From the NCBI GenBank assembly GCA_937934705.1, contig CALGYY010000021.1:1-27845 (forward strand): a DNA stretch of 27,845 nucleotides, in the 5' to 3' direction. This stretch comes from an uncultured Bacteroidota bacterium. Its GTDB lineage: Bacteria > Bacteroidota > Bacteroidia > Bacteroidales > CAIWKO01. The position numbers were made by a program, and so were the translations under genes. Below, piece by piece: positions 16,208 through 23,359 of the stretch. The notes under the pieces are model-generated. The model was given only the letters and a program-made list of their open reading frames with translations, was not told where the DNA came from and did no database searches. Numbering within the stretch: the first letter of the stretch is position 1; every line of letters starts with the position of its first letter.

Positions 16208-16834
16208 TCATGCGGGCAGAAAGGATTCTGTTAAAACGTTTGTTTGACAGTGATAGATTTCATCCTCATCGTGATTAGAGCAAACGATCACCGTTCTGCC
16301 TGTTGTGAAACCTGCGATCATCTCCCTGTAGAACGCTTTCCCCTGCTGGTCAAGGTGACTGCAGGGTTCGTCGAGCAGCAGGAGAGGTGCCGTGGAGCCG
16401 ATAGCCAGGCAGAGTTTCAGTCTTTGCTTTTTCCCTGACGACAGTGCTCCCACCTTTTTGTTCAGGGAGTCTGTCAGCATCGCCGATGCGGGGATGTTTC
16501 TGTCTGCATATGTGCCTGGCCAGGTTTTCAGTTTCAGGTAAAAGTCATACAACTCCTTTACTGTTAAGTCCTCCGGAAGATCCATCCAGGGGGCAGCAAA
16601 TGCAGTATAACGATAGAGTTCATCGGGTTTGATCGTTCTGCTGTTATGATGATAGCAGAGGTGTCCTTCAGTTGGACTCAGCAGTCCGCCTATGGTCTTG
16701 AGAAGACTTGTTTTGCCGCTGGCATTCGCACCCATAATGGCCAGATGCTCTCCTGATCCTATGTTCAGGTTTAGTTTTTTGAAAATCCAGTTCTTGCCGA
16801 ATTTTTTTGAAACAGAGTCCAGACGGATATCCAT
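16208..16834 (-). CDS. ABC transporter ATP-binding protein, no adjacent permease
   Basis: A 208-residue ATPase with Walker A GANASGKT (35-42), signature LSSGKKQR (131-138; the second Gly of LSGG is Ser), Walker B LLLLDEP (151-157), D-loop HLDQ and H-loop SNHD (His188). The short size without a TOBE domain resembles exporter-type ATPases such as CcmA/ABC-2 partners. No permease gene lies beside it, so its membrane partner must be encoded elsewhere, or it acts in a soluble complex. A TATTTTTG sequence 18 bases upstream of its ATG could be its -7 element, though these bases are also the T-tract of the preceding terminator. Substrate cannot be deduced. Confidence 0.85.
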   Translation of the reverse strand: MDIRLDSVSKKFGKNWIFKKLNLNIGSGEHLAIMGANASGKTSLLKTIGGLLSPTEGHLCYHHNSRTIKPDELYRYTAFAAPWMDLPEDLTVKELYDFYLKLKTWPGTYADRNIPASAMLTDSLNKKVGALSSGKKQRLKLCLAIGSTAPLLLLDEPCSHLDQQGKAFYREMIAGFTTGRTVIVCSNHDEDEIYHCQTNVLTESFLPA

Positions 16835-16852
16835 ATTTCAGAGTTCAGGCTA

Positions 16853-16889
16853 CAAAAATAGAAAACCACCGCGAGTGGCGGTGGTTTTC
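16853..16889 (-). terminator. Strong intrinsic terminator of the T9SS repeat-protein gene
   Basis: GAAAACCACCGC (16861-16872) and GCGGTGGTTTTC (16878-16889) form a perfect 12-pair stem (13 with the flanking A-T) around a GAGTG loop. On the minus strand, TATTTTTG follows immediately, giving the T-tract. It lies about 20 bases after the stop at 16908. The T-tract also matches TAnnTTTG and could double as a -7 element for the ABC ATPase gene. Confidence 0.9.
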
Positions 16890-16907
16890 TCAAGGGAGAT
16901 GTGATCT

Positions 16908-19172
16908 TTACTGTTTGACGATGCGTAAAGTACGCAGTTCAGATTCACTGCTGATGTTCAGCATATACACGCCGCGGGGCCAGTTGCCGGTGGAAAGCAG
17001 ATGGGTACCGCCCTGAAGCTCTGTGCGGAAAATGCTCCTGCCGTCAACACTGAAGACTTCTGCAGTATACAATTCTGATGAGCTGAGGCTGATGGTCAGG
17101 CTTGAGCTGAACGGGTTGGGAAATACCTGAATGCTTTCCTGCTGATTCTCCTGGTCAATACCAGTGCAGAGATCCACCATCAGTTCTGCTGAATCAGAGG
17201 TCACATCACAACCTGTATTCCCGACGATGCAGCGGTAGAATAGTCCGTCATTTGCCATGATCACCCCGCTGAGGCTGAGGGTAGCAGTGGTGTAGCCGCC
17301 GTAAACCGGGTTGCTGCCTGCAGCGGTGATGTCGGTCCAGATTCCTCCTGCATTAACCTGCCATTGGAAGCTGATGGCGTTACCATCGTCAGTCACTGCA
17401 AATGCAGCGTCAAGATTCTCGCATACGAGCGTATCAGCAGGCTGGGACAGGATGGCAGGGGTAATATAATTGGCCAGGCTTTCCGTGGCAGAGAGGGCCG
17501 ATACGCATCCGGCGATATCCACCTTGCCTTTATAATCTCCACTGTTCAGCCCGGTGAAAGTGTGAGAAATATCCGTTCCTGACCAGGAGTCCAGAATATT
17601 ACCGTTCACATCGCACAGATAGAAGACCTGATTGGTGTTCTGATCGGAGGTTATGGTTACAGAACCCAGGTCGCAATCGGGTGTTGAAGCGATGGTCGCC
17701 AGGGGGCCGGGGGAATTGGTGAGTGTGGTAGCTGAAGACAGAGAAGAGGTGCAGCTTCCTGAAACAACATAACCGGTATAATCACCGCTGGCCTGGTTGA
17801 TAAACTCATAATAGGAGGCATTACCAGTCCAGGACTGGAGGACGTTGCCGCCTGCATCGCAAAGGTAGAATGTCTGGGTGCCTGTCAATGAAGAGATCAC
17901 TGAAACGCTGCCGCTTCCGCAGCCAGGGGTAGATGAAGCAAATGCGTTGGGCATCAGATCGTTGGTCAGGGTGACAGGTGCAGACAGGCCCGACATACAA
18001 CCGCCGTTATCTGCTTTTCCGGTATAGTTGGCGTCGATCAGCCCCGTAAACTCATGGGATGCCGCGACCCCTGCCCAGGTAGAAAGTGTAGCACCGGATT
18101 GATCACAGAGGTAGAAGGTCTGGTTGGCATTCACCGTTGAGGTCACGGTAACAGAACCGGTGTTGCATCCCGGTGTGGCGTTTACGCCTGCAGTGGGGAT
18201 GGCCGTGTTGGTCAGGGTGGTGGGTGAAGAAAGTGCTGAAACCAGGGTGTTCCAGGTCACACGACCACGGTAAACCCCGTCAGCCACACCGTTAAAGGTA
18301 TGGGAAGTTGCATTCCCTGACCAGCTCAGTAAAGGGTTTCCTGAATTATCGCAAAGTTCAAAGGTTTGTGTCCCTGATTTGTCGGAAGTAACTGTGACTG
18401 AGCCTGTGCCGCAGGCTGGGGTATTGGAAACACCTGCTACCGGCGGGTTGTAAATGAGCTGAAAGTCGTCGATGTACAGACTGTCACCAGCGGTTCCACC
18501 TCCCGGTACAGCATTGGTTGTGAATGAAATGAGAATGTAATTGGGATCCGTGGCAGGACCAGAGTAAGTGAAGGGAATAGATTTTCTGACCCATTGGTTC
18601 GTTGGCCCGGTGAAGTTCAGGGCAGCATCACCGACGATGTGAGGCAGGGAATTGCTATTGGCAGGGTCACGGACATCATAGGTGTCGTGAATAACGGCAT
18701 GTATTCTTGCTGCATCAGACCCTCCTGTTGAAACAGGTTTGAAATATAACCAGACAACCAGTGAATCAGGACGTCCCCCCAGGGCTTCAGCAAAGGCCAT
18801 ATCTGAGGTTTTAGTAAAGTTGTAATTATCCGATGAAGAGGGTGTAGTTGAGCCCATATTGATTTTGCCACAGGTCAGGTTACCGTTTGCCACAATGCCA
18901 ACTTCTGATGTTGACCATATCACGGCACTATAGGATCCGGCTGTGCCGGGTCTGACCTTTGTTGATCGGTCAACTCTCTTTTTCTTTCCAAACATGGTCA
19001 GAATGTTCGCATCCGCGGTCATGAAGGAGTTCCATTGCTGGGGCTCAACATCGTTTGTTCCAAGATTGTCCCAGTTTTCAAACCCGCTGTTGTTTACCTG
19101 GGGGATCTGTGCCAGTCCGGCGGTACTGAAAAGTATTCCGAACGCCAAAGCACATAGTAATCGTTTTCTCAT
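16908..19172 (-). CDS. Large T9SS-secreted protein with four Cys-rich repeats and an Ig-like domain
   Basis: A 754-residue protein. Signal peptide MRKRLLCALAFGILFSTAGLAQ. Residues about 23-247 form a carbohydrate-binding-like beta-sandwich: NSGFENWDN near the start, WSTSEVGI, a DSLVVWLYFKP strand and DSLYIDDFQLIY at the end, the layout of PCMD-type domains. Residues about 247-574 are four tandem units of about 82, each with PxCxxGSVxV, QxFxLCDxxGNxLxSWxG and a GxYxGxV segment. An Ig-like domain follows (about 574-664; WQVNAGGIWTDI...DGLFYRCIVGNTGC). The T9SS type A sorting domain is about 680-754 (VFPNPFSSSLTIS...GVYMLNIS...RIVKQ). The start at 19172 was chosen for the signal peptide. Likely a surface-exposed or released adhesin or glycan-binding protein; function unknown. 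Confidence 0.88.
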   Translation of the reverse strand: MRKRLLCALAFGILFSTAGLAQIPQVNNSGFENWDNLGTNDVEPQQWNSFMTADANILTMFGKKKRVDRSTKVRPGTAGSYSAVIWSTSEVGIVANGNLTCGKINMGSTTPSSSDNYNFTKTSDMAFAEALGGRPDSLVVWLYFKPVSTGGSDAARIHAVIHDTYDVRDPANSNSLPHIVGDAALNFTGPTNQWVRKSIPFTYSGPATDPNYILISFTTNAVPGGGTAGDSLYIDDFQLIYNPPVAGVSNTPACGTGSVTVTSDKSGTQTFELCDNSGNPLLSWSGNATSHTFNGVADGVYRGRVTWNTLVSALSSPTTLTNTAIPTAGVNATPGCNTGSVTVTSTVNANQTFYLCDQSGATLSTWAGVAASHEFTGLIDANYTGKADNGGCMSGLSAPVTLTNDLMPNAFASSTPGCGSGSVSVISSLTGTQTFYLCDAGGNVLQSWTGNASYYEFINQASGDYTGYVVSGSCTSSLSSATTLTNSPGPLATIASTPDCDLGSVTITSDQNTNQVFYLCDVNGNILDSWSGTDISHTFTGLNSGDYKGKVDIAGCVSALSATESLANYITPAILSQPADTLVCENLDAAFAVTDDGNAISFQWQVNAGGIWTDITAAGSNPVYGGYTTATLSLSGVIMANDGLFYRCIVGNTGCDVTSDSAELMVDLCTGIDQENQQESIQVFPNPFSSSLTISLSSSELYTAEVFSVDGRSIFRTELQGGTHLLSTGNWPRGVYMLNISSESELRTLRIVKQ

Positions 19173-19200
19173 ACTCAGATAAAATTTTAAGTTTTCGCTG

Positions 19201-19208
19201 CAAAAGTA
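19201..19208 (-). promoter_or_regulatory. Candidate -7 element of the T9SS repeat-protein gene
   Basis: On the minus strand TACTTTTG matches TAnnTTTG, 28 bases upstream of the ATG at 19172, the same distance as for lipoprotein B. No TTTG is found at -33. The rest of the 254-base gap 19173-19426 is AT-rich and holds the palindrome at 19231-19246. Confidence 0.5.
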
Positions 19209-19230
19209 AGCAAGTAATAAAACGACAGTA

Positions 19231-19246
19231 TTAACCATATGGTTAA
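19231..19246. promoter_or_regulatory. Perfect 16-base palindrome, possible operator
   Basis: TTAACCATATGGTTAA is a perfect inverted repeat centred at 19238/19239. It lies just upstream of the -33 region implied by the -7 element at 19201-19208, so it is well placed to bind a dimeric activator of the T9SS repeat-protein gene. One such palindrome could arise by chance in a window of this size. Confidence 0.35.
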
Positions 19247-19426
19247 ATGTTCATATTTTAACATTTATTAATATTTCTGATTTATGTTCAGGTAGAATTA
19301 CCCGTGAATCCGAAGGAAAAGACCTATAGATCAATCCAGTGTCATTATTATACTTATGACATCAGAATAAAAAAAATTATAAAAGAAGGATGTATATTTT
19401 GAATATCCTGAAATACTTTAGTAAAA

Positions 19427-20221
19427 CTACCGCTCGTTCCCGTTGCGGTAATAGCCTTTCATGATGCCCCGGCTTGAGTTGTTGATGAATGAAATGATTT
19501 CATCCCTTTCAGGTGTGGCCGGCATTTCAGCCTCAATGTAGCGGAGAGCCTGGGTGGTATTATAACCCTTGACAAAGAGGATGCGGTAGATGTCCTGAAT
19601 CTCTTTGATCTTTTCTGCTGTGAATCCCCGGCGGCGCAGTCCGATGGAGTTTATGCCCGAATAGGAGAGGGGCTCACGGGCTGCTTTGGTGAAGGGAGGA
19701 ACATCTTTTCTGACCAGTCCGCCCCCGGCGATGAAGGCATGGGGCCCGATATTCACGAACTGGTGAACGGCGACCATGCCGCCGATGATGGCCCAGTCGT
19801 CGACTTTGATGTGTCCGGCCAGGGCTGAGGAGTTGGACATGATCACGTGGTTACCGATGATGCAGTCGTGGGCCACATGAACATAAGCCATGAGGAGGCA
19901 GTCATTGCCGATCACTGTTTCAAGATTGGCTTTTGTGCCTCTGTTGATGGTGCAGAATTCGCGGATGGTGGTGTTATCACCTATTCTGACGAGTGTTTCC
20001 TCGTTGTTGAATTTCAGATCCTGCGGAATGGCAGAGATGACCGCTCCCGGAAAGATCTTGCAGTTCCGGCCGATGCGGGCGCCTTCCATGATCACCACAT
20101 TGGAGCCGATCCAGGTTCCTTCACCGATCTCCACATTCTTGTGAATGGTAACGTAGGGTTCAATCACCACGTTATTCGCAATCTTTGCCTGTGGATGTAT
20201 GTAAGCAAGAGGCTGGATCAT
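19427..20221 (-). CDS. lpxA: UDP-N-acetylglucosamine acyltransferase LpxA
   Basis: A 264-residue cytoplasmic enzyme of the first step of lipid A synthesis: transfer of a 3-hydroxyacyl chain from ACP to the 3-position of UDP-GlcNAc. Left-handed beta-helix hexapeptide repeats run from about residue 5 to 185 (IHPQAKIANNVVIEPYVTI, VVIMEGARIGRNCKIFPGAV). AYVHVAHDC holds the catalytic His (His118 by alignment with E. coli His125). The C-terminal helical domain has LRRRGFTAEKIKEIQDIYRIL, fitting the family. The ATG overlaps the lpxC-fabZ stop by four bases. Length matches the family (about 260). Confidence 0.96.
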   Translation of the reverse strand: MIQPLAYIHPQAKIANNVVIEPYVTIHKNVEIGEGTWIGSNVVIMEGARIGRNCKIFPGAVISAIPQDLKFNNEETLVRIGDNTTIREFCTINRGTKANLETVIGNDCLLMAYVHVAHDCIIGNHVIMSNSSALAGHIKVDDWAIIGGMVAVHQFVNIGPHAFIAGGGLVRKDVPPFTKAAREPLSYSGINSIGLRRRGFTAEKIKEIQDIYRILFVKGYNTTQALRYIEAEMPATPERDEIISFINNSSRGIMKGYYRNGNER

Positions 20222-21612
20222 AGATTAGGCTTTTTAGAGATTTGGGCAAGAAGTTCAGCTTCCATCACCACTTTTCCATTCACGTAAGCTGTTCCTTTCA
20301 TCTGGCAGATGCCTCTTCGGATAGGGGCCAGCAGGACAATATCGAAGATGATGGTATCGCCGGGAACTACTTTGTTTTTGAAACGGGCGTTTTCAATCTT
20401 TAAGAAATAAGTGATGTAGTTTTCCGGGTCCGGGTAAGGACTCATCGCAAATATGCCTCCGCATTGCGCCATGGCTTCAATCTGTAATACTCCGGGCATC
20501 AGTGGCTCATCCGGGAAGTGCCCCACGAAGAAACCCTCGTTCATGGTTACATTTTTAACCCCCACAATACGCTCGTCTGTCATTTCCAGGATCTTGTCGA
20601 TCAGCAGAAAAGGCGGCCGGTGCGGCAGAATCTTCTTGATGGCGTTAATATCATACAAAGGCGGCTTGTCCAGATCAAAAACAGGAACGGGGTGATGCCC
20701 CTTCTTTTTTATGGCAGCCCTGATCTTTTTAGCGAATTCAATATTGGAATAATGACCCGGCCGGTGCGCGATGATATGCGCCCGCAAAGGGGCCCCCAGC
20801 AGAGCAAGGTCCCCCACAATGTCCAACAGCTTGTGCCGTGCCGGTTCATTCGGGAAATTCAACTCAAGGTTGTTGAGAATCCCTTCCTGCAACACCTGAA
20901 CCTTAGGCTTTTTGAAGATTCCTGCCAGATGATCCAGTTCTTCCTGAGAAATTACCCGGTTCACAAAAACGATGGCATTGTTCAGATCTCCCCCCTTGAT
21001 GAGGTCGTTATTAAGAAGATATTCAAGCTCATGCAAAAAAACAAAGGTCCTGCAGGGTGCTATTTCCTCTGCGAAATCCCCGACAGCGTCAAGGCTTGCA
21101 TTCTGGGTGCCCAGTACCCTCGACTCATAATCGATCATGGCCGAGATCCGGAAATCCCTGGCCGGGATGGCGATCATCTCTACCTTGCGTTCACCGTCTT
21201 CAAAACTGATGTTCTCATCAATCTCCAGGTATCTGCGCTCAGCATCCAGTTCCTGTATGCCCGCTTTTCGCAGCACTTCCACAAATGGGCGGGAACTGCC
21301 GTCGATGATCGGAGTTTCACTCCCGTCGATCTCCATGAGGACATTGTCGATGGATAAACCGAATAAAGCAGCCAGGGAGTGCTCAATAGTGCAGATTTTT
21401 GCACCATTCTTTTCGATACTGGTTCCGCGGGAAGTGTCGACCACATGATCCAGATCGGCCTCAACAACAGGCTGACCCTCCAGATCTATCCTCTTGAATT
21501 TGATTCCGTGATTGGCCGGAGCAGGTTTAAATGTGAGGGTAACACTGGTCCCGGAATGTAATCCCACTCCAGAAATACTGACAGGGGATTGAATAGTGGT
21601 TTGTTTCGCCAT
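20218..21612 (-). CDS. lpxC/fabZ: Bifunctional LpxC deacetylase / FabZ dehydratase fusion
   Basis: A 464-residue fusion typical of Bacteroidota. The LpxC part (about 1-310) is the zinc-dependent UDP-3-O-acyl-GlcNAc deacetylase, the committed step of lipid A synthesis: GVGLHSG (15-21), IEHSLAAL (His78), and HKLLD (His260, Asp264) give the zinc ligands; IAHRPGH holds a likely catalytic His283. The FabZ part (about 320-464) is the 3-hydroxyacyl-ACP dehydratase with LPHRPPFLLID, catalytic GHFPDEPLMPGV (His365) and QIEAMAQ (Glu379). The start at 21612 fits the LpxC N terminus MAKQTTI; the frame continues upstream with non-conserved residues that I excluded. It overlaps lpxA by four bases. lpxD, often next to this pair, is not here: upstream is a divergent lipoprotein gene. 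Confidence 0.96.
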   Translation of the reverse strand: MAKQTTIQSPVSISGVGLHSGTSVTLTFKPAPANHGIKFKRIDLEGQPVVEADLDHVVDTSRGTSIEKNGAKICTIEHSLAALFGLSIDNVLMEIDGSETPIIDGSSRPFVEVLRKAGIQELDAERRYLEIDENISFEDGERKVEMIAIPARDFRISAMIDYESRVLGTQNASLDAVGDFAEEIAPCRTFVFLHELEYLLNNDLIKGGDLNNAIVFVNRVISQEELDHLAGIFKKPKVQVLQEGILNNLELNFPNEPARHKLLDIVGDLALLGAPLRAHIIAHRPGHYSNIEFAKKIRAAIKKKGHHPVPVFDLDKPPLYDINAIKKILPHRPPFLLIDKILEMTDERIVGVKNVTMNEGFFVGHFPDEPLMPGVLQIEAMAQCGGIFAMSPYPDPENYITYFLKIENARFKNKVVPGDTIIFDIVLLAPIRRGICQMKGTAYVNGKVVMEAELLAQISKKPNL

Positions 21613-21621
21613 AATCGGGCG

Positions 21622-21652
21622 CAAAATTATGAAAATTAATCCAGTCTCCAAA
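21622..21652 (-). promoter_or_regulatory. Bacteroidota promoter of lpxC/fabZ-lpxA
   Basis: On the minus strand TTTG (21652-21649) is followed after exactly 19 bases by TAATTTTG (21629-21622), matching the TTTG-N19-21-TAnnTTTG consensus. It is the best promoter match in the window. The -7 box ends nine bases before the ATG at 21612, so transcripts would have a leader of only a few bases. Confidence 0.65.
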
Positions 21653-21839
21653 CTTAATTTGTCCCATGTCTCCGTCATTCTGTACCATATGCCGTATGTG
21701 CAGAAGCGACATTTTTTCTTTAGCAGTCTAAATGGCTGATAATCTGATTTTCTGTGACACAATAATCCCGATTCACCTGAAGCATGGAAGGCCGCACTTT
21801 TATTTTGTTTCGTGATTAAGTGCTGAAACCAATTATTCC

Positions 21840-21847
21840 TAATTTTG
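21840..21847 (+). promoter_or_regulatory. Candidate -7 element of the glycan-binding lipoprotein gene
   Basis: TAATTTTG matches TAnnTTTG, 26 bases before the ATG at 21874. No TTTG lies at the usual -33 spacing; the nearest is about 32 bases upstream. It shares the 261-base divergent gap 21613-21873 with the lpxC promoter. Nothing else was recognised in the gap. Confidence 0.45.
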
Positions 21848-21873
21848 ACACATTACCCATAAGACCAGACAAA

Positions 21874-23358
21874 ATGAAAAAAAACACGCTCATGCTCCCG
21901 GGCATCGCCCTTTCGTTAAGCTTCTTGCTTCTGTCCTGCGGAGGCTCCGGTACCGATAATGACCCTGATAACACGGATAGCATAAAAGAAGAAGTGGTCA
22001 TCAGCATACCTGAAGATGCGGTTTTCCTCACAGGACTCTATGCCACCTCCACCAATACTCCCTTCGACAGCTTTGCCCCGGCTATGCTTTTCGATAATGC
22101 CGATGGCTATTGGGCCACCATGCCGGGAGCCGGACCAGATGAGGGCGTGATGCTCTATTTTGATGCTTTTGACGGCATCGGCAGCATGGAACTTCAGTTT
22201 CAGGAAGGTGCCTCTCTGGGTAAGATCCTCAGCATAGAAGTATTCGTCAACGGAGCCAAAATGGGTTCACTTAGTCCCGAAAGTGCTGTTTTCAAAGATT
22301 TTAAAGAACCGGTGAACTCTGTTTACTTAAAAATCAGCAGTGCGGAAGGCATTGTAAGCACAAAAAACCGAATCGAGGAAGATGAAGTGGATTATACAGT
22401 AAGTACTTTCAAATCAAAACTTCCCCTGGGAATCAGCGAGATCGTCTTCAAAGATAAGGAGGGTAAGAAAATCAACGTCATGCCCCCCAAAGTGTTGAAA
22501 GGGAAAATGACCGCAAGTTCTGTACTGAAACCGGAAGAAGCATATACTCCTGATTTTCTGTTTGATTCCCGGATCGACTTCGGCTGGGCAGAAGGTAATC
22601 CTGACAGTCCGGGTACGGGAGAGAAGCTCAGTTTTACTTTCGACAAAGAAATCACCATCAGCAAAATCAGGATATGGAACGGATTTCACCGCTCAGATGC
22701 CCATTATAACAAAAATGCCAGGGTGAAAACCTTCTCCTTTGGTTCTGAGGGTAACAAAGCGGAATACAACCTGACTGATGAGATGAAGGTGGCAGAAATC
22801 ACGCTGAAACAGCCGGTACCAGCCAAAGATTTTCAGTTTGAAATTCTCGATGTTTATCCCGGATCGAGTTATAAAGATCTTGTTATCAGTGAGATGCAAT
22901 TATACACACCCTATGGCTGGACGCAATTGCAAACCGACGGCCCGGAGAAACGCAAGGCGGCCCTCATGGACAAGGTGAAGTCAAGTGTACTCAGCCAGAT
23001 TGTTGACCGTTGGTATTTTGAATCCAGAACGACAGCCGGGAACTGGAACATCATCACAAAATCATCCATTATCCTTCGATCAAACCAGAGTTTTGTGATC
23101 TGGACGGATGAACATCTCGATGATGTGGATTACAATGCTGTGCAGGTGGTGTATGATGGCAACTGGGAACTGGTCAGCGCGGACCAGAAAGAGGCCCGGA
23201 TAAAGATCTTCGGGAAAAGACGGATGCTGAGTCAGGGTTATGGTGCCTATAAAGGCAACAAGAAGTCGGACCAGGTCACCATTTTCAGCGATGTGCTCAC
23301 CATTACACCGGCGCTTATCCGGGGAGAGAAATTTGTCGACAAGATTCATCTGAAGTAA
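21874..23358 (+). CDS. Lipoprotein with NADase-type glycan-binding (discoidin-like) domain
   Basis: A 494-residue envelope protein. The signal ends in LLLSC with Cys22, followed by GGSGTDND, a usual Bacteroidota lipoprotein pattern. Two discoidin-like regions are visible. Residues about 45-150 contain the pattern FAPAMLFDNADGYWATMPG...VMLYFD. Residues about 212-344 match what I know of the NADase-type glycan-binding domain: ASSVLKPEEAYTPDFLFDSR, WAEGNPDSPGTGE, ISKIRIWNGFHRSDAHYNKNAR, ILDVYPGSSYKDLVISEM. The C-terminal 140 residues (WYFESRTTAGNWNI...) form an unrecognised beta-rich module. The start at 21874 was preferred to an in-frame start at 21820 because it gives a compact signal peptide. 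It is followed after one base by a membrane-protein gene. Likely a surface glycan-binding protein; the ligand is unknown. Confidence 0.82.
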   Translation: MKKNTLMLPGIALSLSFLLLSCGGSGTDNDPDNTDSIKEEVVISIPEDAVFLTGLYATSTNTPFDSFAPAMLFDNADGYWATMPGAGPDEGVMLYFDAFDGIGSMELQFQEGASLGKILSIEVFVNGAKMGSLSPESAVFKDFKEPVNSVYLKISSAEGIVSTKNRIEEDEVDYTVSTFKSKLPLGISEIVFKDKEGKKINVMPPKVLKGKMTASSVLKPEEAYTPDFLFDSRIDFGWAEGNPDSPGTGEKLSFTFDKEITISKIRIWNGFHRSDAHYNKNARVKTFSFGSEGNKAEYNLTDEMKVAEITLKQPVPAKDFQFEILDVYPGSSYKDLVISEMQLYTPYGWTQLQTDGPEKRKAALMDKVKSSVLSQIVDRWYFESRTTAGNWNIITKSSIILRSNQSFVIWTDEHLDDVDYNAVQVVYDGNWELVSADQKEARIKIFGKRRMLSQGYGAYKGNKKSDQVTIFSDVLTITPALIRGEKFVDKIHLK

Positions 23359-23359
23359 A

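Noticed and set aside
20518..21357. A 279-codon open frame on the plus strand inside lpxC/fabZ
   Set aside because: It is antisense to a highly conserved fusion gene and its translation shows no family motif; it is a codon-usage shadow.
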